Both the position numbers and the translations under genes were made by a program. The notes under the pieces were generated by a model. It made no database searches. It was given only the letters and a program-made list of their open reading frames with translations, and had not been told where the DNA came from. Shown here one piece after another: positions 1 to 9,111 of a stretch of DNA of 64,000 nucleotides; positions within the stretch are counted from its first letter, which is position 1; every line of letters starts with the position of its first letter. The stretch spans positions 1 to 64,000 of the forward strand of contig NZ_JAAIVB010000010.1 of assembly GCF_010974945.1 (NCBI RefSeq). The letters are read 5' to 3'. The DNA comes from Noviherbaspirillum galbum (GTDB lineage: Bacteria > Pseudomonadota > Gammaproteobacteria > Burkholderiales > Burkholderiaceae_D).

Positions 1-21
1 TTGCCCGTGCGGCTTGTCTCT
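1..21 (+). rRNA. 23S rRNA, last ~21 bases
   Basis: The first bases (TTGCCCGTGCGGCTTG and a few more) align with the extreme 3' end of bacterial 23S rRNA, which in E. coli reads GAACCGTGAGGCTTAACC. The rest of the gene lies before the window. The exact 3' end is inferred by alignment from memory. The 5S gene 200 bases downstream on the same strand supports the call. Confidence 0.7.
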
Positions 22-220
22 ATAACCTTGACCGGTTATGGATGCAGCGTGTGAGATTGATACACGCAACCGCCAATATAAGTTGTACCCCTGCGGTACC
101 GCCTGCCTGCGCCATCGGAGTGATGTGCGTGGCAGACGGCACCGGCTGCTTCTTCCGGATTGGGTTGTTGGCTGCAGCCATGGCGAACGTGCCATGGTGC
201 GGCGAACGATCGACAAGTCA

Positions 221-336
221 TGCCTGATGACCATAGCGAGTTGGCCCCACCCCTTCCCATCCCGAACAGGACCGTGAAACGACTCCACGCCGATGATAGT
301 GCTGCAACCAGTGTGAAAGTAGGTAATCGTCAGGCT
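221..336 (+). rRNA. rrf: 5S ribosomal RNA
   Basis: The stretch carries the conserved 5S core CCCATCCCGAACAGG, then CGATGATAGT and GTGTGAAAGTAGGTAATCG. The ends GCCTGA (222-227) and TCAGGC (330-335) pair as helix I. The length of about 116 nt is normal. It follows the 23S end by about 200 bases, and no tRNA-like fold was seen in that spacer. The ends are set by the helix I pairing and may be off by a base or two. Confidence 0.95.
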
Positions 337-345
337 CCCCATGCA

Positions 346-376
346 AACCCCAGTCGCTCCCGCGGCTGGGGTTTTT
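346..376 (+). terminator. Rho-independent terminator of the rRNA operon
   Basis: AACCCCAG (346-353) pairs with CTGGGGTT (366-373), followed by a T run. It sits ten bases after the 5S gene and would end the rrn transcript. Confidence 0.9.
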
Positions 377-1081
377 GCTTTTGCGCACACCAAAAGTGTG
401 CCACTCGTCGCCGGCTGCACGTTGCTGGTTGCACGTTCCATGCTGACCATGCGCAGCGCGTGCTGCAGCCGCAGGGCGCTGGGATGACGGCGACTCGCCG
501 TCCGCAACGAGTGCCGCCTCGTCCATCCCAGCCCCGAGTATCGCCCAACTAGGCAACCGCCTACCGCATCCGCTGCTCACCCCATCTCTGCCTCTACGGG
601 TCCCATACATCCATATGGCTTAAAACTCCCGTTTCACACAAAAATGAGTTTTTATGAAAACTAACGAGGTGCATCCTAATATCCGTTCGAGATCTTTCTC
701 ATAAAAACTCCGTCATTATTTTTCAGAATCTAAGTTGCGCAAACCATACCCAAGCCATTGCGTTGCTCTTTACCGCCGACTGAGTATCGTCTTCACCCAA
801 ACCGGAGCATCAGCTTAGGCAAATAACAATACCGTAGACCCGCCCTCCACGGCATACCGAGCGAAGATGAGGAGAATCAAATACCTCGGTGATGACGAAT
901 AAACGCTAATCATGTACATTTGGTCTAAATGCAATATTTCTGCAGTGCTAGAGCTTGCGAGAAAGAACACTTGTGCGTCTCACCCCGGCCTCTCCTCTTA
1001 GTTCGTTGCTCATTCCAGTCCAGGCGTGTCTCGCCCCGACTCGTTCGAGATTCTCGCCGGCTTCATCCATGTGGGTGAAAC
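377..1081. other. Long stretch without a recognisable gene
   Basis: About 700 bases between the rRNA terminator and the first protein gene. The part from about 620 to 960 is clearly richer in A+T than its surroundings. Open frames across 377-610 exist on both strands but have no ribosome binding site and no familiar protein sequence. I see no tRNA, transposase remnant or repeat. The promoter of the downstream receiver gene probably lies near the right end. Confidence 0.5.
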
Positions 1082-1486
1082 ATGGCTGAGGCGCGCAAAC
1101 TGGAAGCGCAGGTCACGAAATACCGACGCATACTCATCATCGACGACAACCTCGATTTCTGCTCGACCCTGGCGACGATATTGGAGTTGGAAGGACATCA
1201 AGTGCAGATGCGCCCTGATGGCTCGACAGGAATCGCGCTCGCCAGATCGGAGTTATTCGACGTCATCATTTGTGACATTGGATTGCCGGACGTGGACGGC
1301 TACGATGTCATCGAACAACTCCGGCGCGATCTCAATACCGCACGGCCCCTGGCGATCGCCATCTCGGGCTTTAGTCAACCGCAAGATCGGGCAAAGGCTT
1401 TGCTGGCCGGCTTTGACCATTACATGACCAAGCCGCTCCAGGGGAGCAATCTGCTCAAGACAATCGGCACCTGGGAACCTGCTTGA
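1082..1486 (+). CDS. Stand-alone receiver-domain protein
   Basis: A 134-residue protein made almost only of a CheY-like receiver domain. The acidic pair is D21-D22, the phosphoacceptor is D65 in the context CDIGLPD, and the conserved lysine lies in MTKPL about residue 120. No output domain follows, so it probably acts by protein contact, like CheY or a Spo0F-type relay, with a kinase encoded elsewhere. The start at 1082 follows GTGGGTGAAAC, a weak ribosome site. The next gene starts about 60 bases later on the same strand but has an unrelated function. The partner kinase is unknown. Confidence 0.85.
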   Translation: MAEARKLEAQVTKYRRILIIDDNLDFCSTLATILELEGHQVQMRPDGSTGIALARSELFDVIICDIGLPDVDGYDVIEQLRRDLNTARPLAIAISGFSQPQDRAKALLAGFDHYMTKPLQGSNLLKTIGTWEPA

Positions 1487-1549
1487 CGGTAAGCGCTGCA
1501 TGCTTTTCCGGTGACTCGCTCATTCATCCCACCTGAAGGAGAAGCGCTC

Positions 1550-2941
1550 GTGACTCCTGTTGATGCTCTCCAGTTTCTTTGGCGCGAAGCCCATGGTGAT
1601 CCGGATCTTCTGGATGACCTCACGATCACGCGTCCCGATGCGCATCTGCCGTCGGTCTTCGATGTCGGTACACTTGCTGCGGGAACGATCGCTGCACAGG
1701 CACTGGCTGCGTCGGCATGCTGGAATTTGCGCAGCGGCGAAAGACAAAAGATCGTAGTGGATGCGCGCCGCGCTTTGGCAATGTGCCGCAGCGAGCGTTA
1801 TCTTGCGATCGATGACAAACCTCCGCCCGATTTATGGGATCCGATCGCGGGGTATTACCAAGCCGGCGACGGTCGCTGGATACAACTGCATACGAACTTC
1901 CCGCATCATCGCGCTGGCGTGCTTCGCGTGCTGGGATGCGGGCCGGAGCGCAAGGAGGTGGCGGCAGCGATCGGCCGCTGGAAAGCCGCCGACTTGGACG
2001 CCAGGCTGGCGGCAGAAGGAATGTGCGCGGCGCTCATCAGGTCACCGGAAGAATGGCAAGCGTGCGAGCAGGCGCAAGCGATCAACAGCCTTCCGCTGTT
2101 CGAAGTCGTGCGGATCGGCGATGCAGCGCCGCAGCCGCTGCCCGTAGCCATGAAGGGTGGCAGGCCATTGAGCGGCGTGAAGATCCTGGACTTGTCACGC
2201 GTCATTGCTGCCCCAGTCGCGGCGAGGACGCTCGCGCAGCATGGCGGAAACGTGCTCGCGATCAGTGCGGGACATTTGCCTAATCTCGAGACGCTCCTGC
2301 TGGATACGGGACGGGGAAAGCGATCCGCGCATGTCGACCTGCGGTCATCTCCGGGACGCGAACTCATGCGCGGCTTGATCAAGGAAGGGGACGTGTTCTT
2401 GCAGGCTTATCGTCCGGGCGCCATGGCGTCGTTCGGCCTCTCCCCCGAAGAGCTCGTCGTGGAGCGTCCCGGTCTCATCTACGTGTCGCTGTCCGCCTAC
2501 GGTCATGTCGGTCCATGGAAGGACAGGCGTGGCTTCGACAGTCTCGTGCAGTCCGCCACGGGAATCGCCTGGGAAGAAGGGCAGGCGGCAAGGTTGCCCG
2601 GCCACGGAAAACTCCCATGCCAGGCGCTTGATCATGGGACCGGTTACCTCATGGCCTTCGCGACCATGATGGCCTTGCACCGGCGCGCGACCGAGGGCGG
2701 CAGTTGGCTGGTGCGCGTCTCGCTGGCCCAGACGGGCCGGTGGTTGCAATCAATGGCGCGCGTTTCGCCCGAGCGTCATGGCGAGGAATTCAGTGCCGCC
2801 GAAATCTCGCCATGGCAGGAAACCAGCCGATCCGCCTCGGGAACGATTCGCGCCATGGCACCGGTGGAACGGATGGAGCGCACTCCGCCGCGGTTCGATT
2901 TTCCCTCCTCCGTGCTGGGCGCCGACGATCCGGCCTGGTAG
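1550..2941 (+). CDS. CaiB/BaiF-family CoA-transferase
   Basis: About 463 residues resembling class III CoA-transferases, which move CoA between carboxylic acids in the cytoplasm. The second half shows the family core: GVKILDLSRVIAAPVAARTLA, the conserved VFLQAYRPGAM region, and a GFDSLVQ segment that should hold the catalytic aspartate. The N-terminal ~200 residues look like a diverged extra lobe, as in the longer members of the family. I chose GTG at 1550 because AAGGAGA stands seven bases before it; an in-frame GTG at 1511 has no such site. Substrate is unknown. It converges with the reductase gene on the other strand, leaving an eight-base gap. Confidence 0.8.
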   Translation: MTPVDALQFLWREAHGDPDLLDDLTITRPDAHLPSVFDVGTLAAGTIAAQALAASACWNLRSGERQKIVVDARRALAMCRSERYLAIDDKPPPDLWDPIAGYYQAGDGRWIQLHTNFPHHRAGVLRVLGCGPERKEVAAAIGRWKAADLDARLAAEGMCAALIRSPEEWQACEQAQAINSLPLFEVVRIGDAAPQPLPVAMKGGRPLSGVKILDLSRVIAAPVAARTLAQHGGNVLAISAGHLPNLETLLLDTGRGKRSAHVDLRSSPGRELMRGLIKEGDVFLQAYRPGAMASFGLSPEELVVERPGLIYVSLSAYGHVGPWKDRRGFDSLVQSATGIAWEEGQAARLPGHGKLPCQALDHGTGYLMAFATMMALHRRATEGGSWLVRVSLAQTGRWLQSMARVSPERHGEEFSAAEISPWQETSRSASGTIRAMAPVERMERTPPRFDFPSSVLGADDPAW

Positions 2942-2949
2942 CATCCTCG

Positions 2950-3903
2950 TCAATCCAGCGCATCAAAGTAGTTCGTTGCCGGCCCCGCGGGGACGATGCG
3001 CGTCGGGTTGATGTGGGGATGGCTCATGAAATAATGCCGCTTGATGTGGTCCATGTCGACGGTGGCGGCGATGCCGGGAACGCGATAGAGGCGTCGCGCG
3101 TAGGATGCGAGGTTCGGCATGTCGGCGATGCGATTGCGGTTGCACTTGAAATGGCTGTAATACACCGCGTCGAAGCGAATCAGCGTCGTGAACAATCTCC
3201 AATCCGCTTCCGTTGGCCGATTGCCAACCAGATAGTCCTTGCCTTCAAGGCGGCGCTCGATGTCGTCTAGCGCCGCAAAGAGCCGGACGTAGGCTTCCTC
3301 GTACGCTTCCTGCGTCGTGGCGAAGCCGCAGCGGTAGACGCCGTTATTGATGGCTTCATAGGTAAAGGAATTGATCTCGTCGATGTCGCCGCGAAGCGCG
3401 GCCGGATAAAGATCCACGCTCCGGTCAGCCCAGTGCTCGAAGGCGCCATTCAGCATGCGGATGATCTCACTGGATTCGTTGTTGACGATCGACGACGTCT
3501 TTCTGTCCCACAATACCGGGACGAGGATCCGGCCGGTGTAGGAAGGATCTGCTTGCGCGTAGAGCTGGTGGAGAAACTGGTGCCGGTAGAGATGATCGGG
3601 CAAGGCGTCGCTGAAGCTCCATCCCTGGGTCATCACTGGTTCGACCACGGACACGGAAATCACCGGCTCGAGTTTTTTCAGGGCGCGAACGATGAGCGTG
3701 CGATGCGCCCAGGGACATGCCAGCGAAACATACAGGTGATAGCGGCCCGGCTCCGCGATGAATCGCTCCTCTCCATCCGCTGCTGCGTCCGGCGGCACGA
3801 TGCGATGCCGGAACGCGGACGTGGTTCTGACGAATTGCCCCTTGGAGGGGGCAGTGTCGTACCAGCCGTCACGCCATTTTCCATGATCAAGATAGCCGCT
3901 CAT
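2950..3903 (-). CDS. Glutathionyl-hydroquinone reductase (Xi-class glutathione transferase)
   Basis: A 317-residue member of the YqjG/PcpF group, which reduces glutathionyl-hydroquinones to hydroquinones with glutathione. The catalytic motif CPWA is seen in SLACPWAHRT about residue 60. The typical N-terminal GHR segment (GWYDT, then FVRTTSAFR) and the C-terminal all-alpha domain (NRPTEADWRLFTTLIRFD, YYSHFKCN) are intact. The frame is open further upstream, but the start MSGYLDHGKW at 3903 matches the family's start and has a GGGA site. It probably helps detoxify quinones formed from aromatic compounds. The thiolase gene upstream is on the same strand, about 85 bases away. Confidence 0.93.
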   Translation of the reverse strand: MSGYLDHGKWRDGWYDTAPSKGQFVRTTSAFRHRIVPPDAAADGEERFIAEPGRYHLYVSLACPWAHRTLIVRALKKLEPVISVSVVEPVMTQGWSFSDALPDHLYRHQFLHQLYAQADPSYTGRILVPVLWDRKTSSIVNNESSEIIRMLNGAFEHWADRSVDLYPAALRGDIDEINSFTYEAINNGVYRCGFATTQEAYEEAYVRLFAALDDIERRLEGKDYLVGNRPTEADWRLFTTLIRFDAVYYSHFKCNRNRIADMPNLASYARRLYRVPGIAATVDMDHIKRHYFMSHPHINPTRIVPAGPATNYFDALD

Positions 3904-3988
3904 GATTTCCCGTTGGTTCAATATCCGCGATAGGAACCATAGTTCCCTTCGGGATTGAACGCAATCCGTGACAGGAGTTTCACGGAAA

Positions 3989-5170
3989 TCAAAGGAGTTC
4001 AACTGCCATGGCGGTGGCTTCGCCGCCGCCGATGCAAAGCGTTGCAACGCCACGCCGCCCACCGCTTTGCTTCAAAGCGCCGAGCAAGGTGACGACGATG
4101 CGGGCTCCGGAGGCGCCGATGGGATGCCCAAGGATGCACGCGCCGCCATGAACGTTGACCCGGTCATGGGAGATGTCGTGCTCCGTCATGGCGGCCATGG
4201 GGACGGCTGCAAAGGCTTCGTTGATTTCGAAAAGATCGACGTTACGGGATTGCCAGCCGGTCTTCACGAACACTTTCCGCAGCGCTTCCACGGGCGCGGT
4301 CGTGAACCACTCGGGCTGCTGGGAATGGCACGCGTGCGCGACGATGCGGGCGACCGGCCTGATGCCAAGCCGGTCTGCCATGGACATGCGCATCAACACC
4401 ATGGCGGCCGCGCCATCGGCGTTGGCGGAAGACGATGCCGCCGTGATCGTTCCATCCTTCATGAACGCGGGAGGAAGCGACGCGATCTTGTCGACCTTCA
4501 TCTTGAGGGGACGCTCATCCTGAGAGATCATCGTTTCCTCCTTTTTCTCGGAGATTCGCACGGGAGCAATCTCCCAGTCGAACGCGCCATTGCGCACGGC
4601 GGCCTGGGCGCGCTCCACCGAAGCGATCGCGAACCTGTCCTGGGCTTCGCGCGTGAACCCATACCGGGCGGCGCACTGCTCGCCGAAGCTGCCCATCGAG
4701 CGTCCCTTGTCGTAGGCGTCTTCCAGACCGTCCAGCGTCATGTGGTCATACAGCTGGTCATGCCCCGCGCGGTAGCCGCCGCGCGCGTTGGCAAGCAGAT
4801 AGGGCGCGTTGGTCATCGATTCCATGCCTCCTGCGACCACGATGCCGGTCGAGCCGGCGAGTAGCGCGTCATGCGCCTGCATGAGGGCCTGCATCCCGGA
4901 GCCGCAGACTTTCGAGACGGTCACCGCGCCGGCGGTAACGGGAACCCCGGCCTTGATGGCAGCCTGGCGAGCGGGCGCCTGGCCCTGACCGGCAACCAGG
5001 ACGTTGCCCATGACGACGTCGTCGATCTGCTCGAAGCTAAGTCCCGCGCGCTCGACCGCCGCGCGGATGGCTGCACTTCCGAGATCGTTCGCCGTCAGCG
5101 AGGACAGTTCGCCCCGGAAAGCTCCCAGCGGCGTGCGTGCTGCGCTGGCAATGACGATAGGGTCTTGCAT
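3989..5170 (-). CDS. Acetyl-CoA acetyltransferase (thiolase)
   Basis: A full-length 393-residue thiolase, which condenses or cleaves acetyl-CoA units. The acylation cysteine is C89 in SKVCGSGM. The NEAFA box, the GGACILGHPIGASGAR segment and the C-terminal CIGGGEATA with the second catalytic cysteine are all present. It could serve fatty acid degradation or polyhydroxybutyrate synthesis; no reductase or synthase of either pathway is adjacent, so the pathway is not fixed. A TetR gene starts 240 bases upstream on the other strand and may control it, but I see no clear operator in that gap. Confidence 0.93.
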   Translation of the reverse strand: MQDPIVIASAARTPLGAFRGELSSLTANDLGSAAIRAAVERAGLSFEQIDDVVMGNVLVAGQGQAPARQAAIKAGVPVTAGAVTVSKVCGSGMQALMQAHDALLAGSTGIVVAGGMESMTNAPYLLANARGGYRAGHDQLYDHMTLDGLEDAYDKGRSMGSFGEQCAARYGFTREAQDRFAIASVERAQAAVRNGAFDWEIAPVRISEKKEETMISQDERPLKMKVDKIASLPPAFMKDGTITAASSSANADGAAAMVLMRMSMADRLGIRPVARIVAHACHSQQPEWFTTAPVEALRKVFVKTGWQSRNVDLFEINEAFAAVPMAAMTEHDISHDRVNVHGGACILGHPIGASGARIVVTLLGALKQSGGRRGVATLCIGGGEATAMAVELL

Positions 5171-5408
5171 GATTCATCTCCCGTTCAAGTGAATGACAAG
5201 AAGAGTGTGCAGCGCCGCATGAAATCGGCCTGTGTCCGCGCGAGACATTTTTCAGGCCATTTTGGACAAGCTGTCTTATGCGACGCGATTGGTCTCGTCA
5301 TGAAGTAATACGCCCGCCATGCTCGCCGCTCGTTTCCGGATGCGCCGGAAGTCGTGGTGAAAATGGGTGCCGTGCTATAGTTTCAACGGGTCAGGTACGA
5401 GGCAAGCC

Positions 5409-6140
5409 ATGGCAAGAGAAGCAGCTCCCGGTTTCAGTTTTGACGCGTTCCAGGCGCTGGGGCATGCATTCCGTTTCGAGGAATTCCAGGCGGTGGCGCC
5501 CGTCGACGGCCGCAAGGTCTGGGAATTCGTGCTGGACCGGAACCAGGAAAACATCAGCGTGAAGCGCCGTGACGTGGCGCTGGAAAACCTGGAGCGGATT
5601 TTCATCGCGACCTTCCGGCTGGCGAACACGCTCGGGTTCAATGCAATGACCCTGCGCGACCTGTGCCGGGAAACCGGCCTCTCGATGGGCGGCCTCTATG
5701 GCTACATCGATGGCAAAGACCGTCTCGCCTTCATGATCGAGGACGTGGTCCGCCACCTGAGCGAATATTTTCCGGTCTGGTTCGGACACATCGAGGCGCC
5801 GCTGCAGCAGCTTGAAGCGCGCCTGCGGGCCTATCTTTACTTTTCCGAGTTGCTTCATCCCTGGTTTTATTTCGTGTTCATGGAATCGCGCACCCTCTCG
5901 CAGGAACAGCGCACCGTGGCGAAGGACACCGAACTCGGTACCCAGCACCACATCTCCGCGGTGCTCGAGCAAGCCGCCCGGCTTCCCTCCGCTGAGGCGT
6001 ACCTGCTTGCGGCGCACTGCATGGCGCTTGTCCAGGAGTGGCAGGTCAAGCGCTGGAAGTTTCGCACCGCGAACGTGCATGTCGACGTCTTCGCGGACAG
6101 CGTGCTGGACCTGATCCGGGCGCGCTTTCCCAACAATTGA
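5409..6140 (+). CDS. TetR-family transcriptional regulator
   Basis: A 243-residue regulator. After about 55 unusual N-terminal residues comes a TetR-type helix-turn-helix (TLRDLCRETGLSMGGLYGYIDGKDRLAFMI, about residues 83-112), followed by an all-alpha ligand domain containing LHPWFYFVFMESRTLSQEQR. The start MAREAAPGF at 5409 is preferred over an earlier in-frame codon, though its ribosome site is weak. The gene lies between a divergent thiolase and a co-directional lipase operon. A 30-base palindrome sits over the lipase promoter 100 bases after this gene, making the lipase a likely target. The extended N-terminus is unlike most TetR proteins. Confidence 0.9.
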   Translation: MAREAAPGFSFDAFQALGHAFRFEEFQAVAPVDGRKVWEFVLDRNQENISVKRRDVALENLERIFIATFRLANTLGFNAMTLRDLCRETGLSMGGLYGYIDGKDRLAFMIEDVVRHLSEYFPVWFGHIEAPLQQLEARLRAYLYFSELLHPWFYFVFMESRTLSQEQRTVAKDTELGTQHHISAVLEQAARLPSAEAYLLAAHCMALVQEWQVKRWKFRTANVHVDVFADSVLDLIRARFPNN

Positions 6141-6208
6141 ATCGTTCCTGGGTTTTCAAAAGGCTCGGCGGGCCGGCGACCTTGCCCCTCGTCATGCTGC
6201 ACTGCGAC

Positions 6209-6236
6209 TTGCAAGCTGGAGGCGTACGTATATGAT
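6209..6236 (+). promoter_or_regulatory. Predicted sigma70 promoter of the lipase operon
   Basis: TTGCAA at 6209-6214 and TATGAT at 6231-6236 are separated by 16 bases. Transcription would start about 6243, inside the palindrome that follows directly. The lipase start codon is about 150 bases downstream. Confidence 0.6.
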
Positions 6237-6266
6237 CCGCATACCGAGCGAGCGCTCGGTATGCGG
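6237..6266. promoter_or_regulatory. 30-base palindrome, probable TetR operator
   Basis: CCGCATACCGAGCG (6237-6250) and CGCTCGGTATGCGG (6253-6266) are perfect inverted repeats around the two bases AG. No T run follows, so it is not a normal terminator for the TetR gene. It begins right after a predicted -10 box and covers the expected start of transcription, which is where a repressor would act. Confidence 0.65.
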
Positions 6267-6345
6267 ATTGACCGGTCATCTCCCATTGCGTGGAGCAGGG
6301 CGCTGGCCGGGTGATTCGCCCCATAGGGAAACTTTTCGGCTATAG

Positions 6346-7317
<972 letters not shown>

Positions 7318-7334
7318 GGCAACGGGAGGATCCG

Positions 7335-8258
7335 ATGCGCATCGCCATGAAACTCATCGGCCTGGCGGGTGCGGGCGCCGCGGCCGTACTCGCCGTTAGC
7401 CTGGTCGCCGGCCGTGGCGATGCGCCGCCGGCGCCTGTTCGCCACGAAAAAGACGCGTTTTCCTTCGTCCGGTCGCTCGAGGGCACCGAGCCGGACGGCA
7501 AGCTCGCGTTTGCGGGTAACCAGGCCGGCGTGGCAAGCGCGGAACTGCTGCGCTTCTTCGAGTATTACCTGTCCGCGATCGGTGAAAAGGAAGTGCCTGC
7601 GATCCGTGCCGCGATCGAATCGGAAATCGACCGGCAACTGCCGCCGGAACGGCGCTTGCCCGCCCGCGACGTCCTGCGCCGCTACCTCGATTACAAGCTA
7701 GCCCTGGTCGATGTCGAGCAGCAGCAGCGCGGTGAATCCGCGCTCGGGATGGCCCGGGCGCGCTATTCTGCGATGCAAGACACGCGCCGGCGTTTCTTCA
7801 ACGACGCCGAGATCGAGGCGATGTTCCGGGAGAGCGATGCCTATGATCGCGACGCCCTGGCGAGGATGGAGATCGACCAGGATCCGGATGCCAGCCTCGA
7901 ACAGAAACGCGAACGGCTGGCGGCCCTCGATGCCGCCTTGCCGCCCGCGCTGCGCGAAGCGAAGCTCGAACCGTTCGCCGTCGCACGAATGGACGACGAG
8001 GTGCGTGCCATGCGTGCGGGCGGCGCCTCCGATGATGAAATCTACCGCAAGCGGGCGCAGGCATTTTCGCCGGACGCCGCCGCGCGTCTCGCGCAGGTGG
8101 ACCGTGACGAGCAAGAATGGAAGCGCCGGGTAGACGCATACCTGATGCAGCGTACGCAGGCGGGTCCCGCGCTCGATGCGCAGGCGTTGCAGCACCTGCG
8201 GGACGAGTATTTCACCCAGGACGAGCAGCGCCGGCTTGCCGCCTACGAACAGCGCTGA
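7335..8258 (+). CDS. lifO: Lipase-specific foldase (lipase chaperone)
   Basis: A 307-residue periplasmic chaperone anchored in the inner membrane by an N-terminal segment (about residues 5-25). It helps the lipase fold before secretion. The family motif RxxFDY(x)LSAxGE is seen here as RFFEYYLSAIGE, with Glu and Tyr in place of Asp and Phe/Cys. The long helical rest (DDEIYRKRAQAFSPDAAARLAQVDRDEQEW) is typical of the family. It is co-directional with and directly behind the lipase, start site GGGAGGATCCG, so the two are one operon. Confidence 0.93.
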   Translation: MRIAMKLIGLAGAGAAAVLAVSLVAGRGDAPPAPVRHEKDAFSFVRSLEGTEPDGKLAFAGNQAGVASAELLRFFEYYLSAIGEKEVPAIRAAIESEIDRQLPPERRLPARDVLRRYLDYKLALVDVEQQQRGESALGMARARYSAMQDTRRRFFNDAEIEAMFRESDAYDRDALARMEIDQDPDASLEQKRERLAALDAALPPALREAKLEPFAVARMDDEVRAMRAGGASDDEIYRKRAQAFSPDAAARLAQVDRDEQEWKRRVDAYLMQRTQAGPALDAQALQHLRDEYFTQDEQRRLAAYEQR

Positions 8259-8283
8259 TTGCGCGAACCAATCCCCTCCCACC

Positions 8284-8306
8284 GCAGCCGGGCCCACCCC
8301 GGCTGC
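8284..8306 (+). terminator. Hairpin after the lipase operon
   Basis: GCAGCCGGG (8284-8292) pairs with CCCGGCTGC (8298-8306) across a five-base loop, 25 bases after the foldase stop codon. No T run follows, so intrinsic termination is doubtful; it may protect the 3' end or act with Rho. Confidence 0.4.
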
Positions 8307-8525
8307 TCCCGCCGCGTCCCTCCTTTCGACGACAGGACGAACTGCAATGAACTGTGGACGAATGGCAATCAATTTCGTCAGATTGCTGGTGCGTGTGTCT
8401 CAAAAATTAGTTAAAGTCACTGAATAGTTTTCTTACGGAAATATTCTTCGTTATGATGGGATTGGCAGGCCGGGCAAAAGCGGCCTGCAAGCCTCCCATC
8501 GGGAAACCATTCTGGAGAAACACGA

Positions 8526-9041
8526 ATGACAGACGCATCCGTTGCCGCGACCACGGCCAACACGGACACCGCAGATACGAGCAGCCGGGAATTCCTTGCC
8601 TTCAAGCTGGGCAATGAGGAATACGGCATCGACATCCTGAAAGTTCAGGAACTGCGCGGGTACGAACAATGTACCCACATCGCGAGCGCGCCGGACTATA
8701 TCAAGGGAGTGGTCAACCTCCGCGGCATCATCGTCCCGATCATCGATCTGCGCATCCGCTTCCAGCTCGGGACGCCGACCTATGACCAGTTCACGGTAGT
8801 CATCATCCTTCATCTCCAGGGGCAGACCATCGGGATGGTGGTGGACGGCGTTTCGGACGTCATCGCCATGGCGCAGCACCAGATCAAGCCGCCGCCGGAA
8901 TTGGGCAACGCAATCAATACCGAATACCTGCTCGGACTCGGCACCATCGAGGAACGGATGCTGATCCTGATGGATATCGATCGCCTCATGTCCGGCGCCG
9001 AACTCGGACTGCTGGAACGCAAGGAACGCCTGGCGGCTTGA
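8526..9041 (+). CDS. cheW: Chemotaxis coupling protein CheW
   Basis: A 171-residue CheW, the cytoplasmic adaptor between chemoreceptors and the kinase CheA. The family core is clear: [22 protein letters not shown] near residue 20, [19 protein letters not shown], and [10 protein letters not shown] hydrophilic N-terminus of about 18 residues precedes it. The gene lies 70 bases before a chemoreceptor gene on the same strand. No cheA is in the window, so this is a satellite cheW-receptor pair feeding a chemosensory array encoded elsewhere. A TATGAT-like -10 box is near 8452, with a poor -35. Confidence 0.95.
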   Translation: MTDASVAATTANTDTADTSSREFLAFKLGNEEYGIDILKVQELRGYEQCTHIASAPDYIKGVVNLRGIIVPIIDLRIRFQLGTPTYDQFTVVIILHLQGQTIGMVVDGVSDVIAMAQHQIKPPPELGNAINTEYLLGLGTIEERMLILMDIDRLMSGAELGLLERKERLAA

Positions 9042-9111
9042 ACCGTCCTCGGCGAACAACGAAAACACAGGGAACGAACAGCTAGAAATAGCTAACTACA
9101 GGGAGCCATCA

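Noticed and set aside
5221-5290. Operator GACA-AGC-TGTC between the thiolase and TetR genes
   Set aside because: Only four-base arms; too short to stand out from chance.
8412-8440. Sigma28 (FliA) promoter before cheW
   Set aside because: TAAAGT is present, but no GCCGATAA-like -10 box follows at the right distance.
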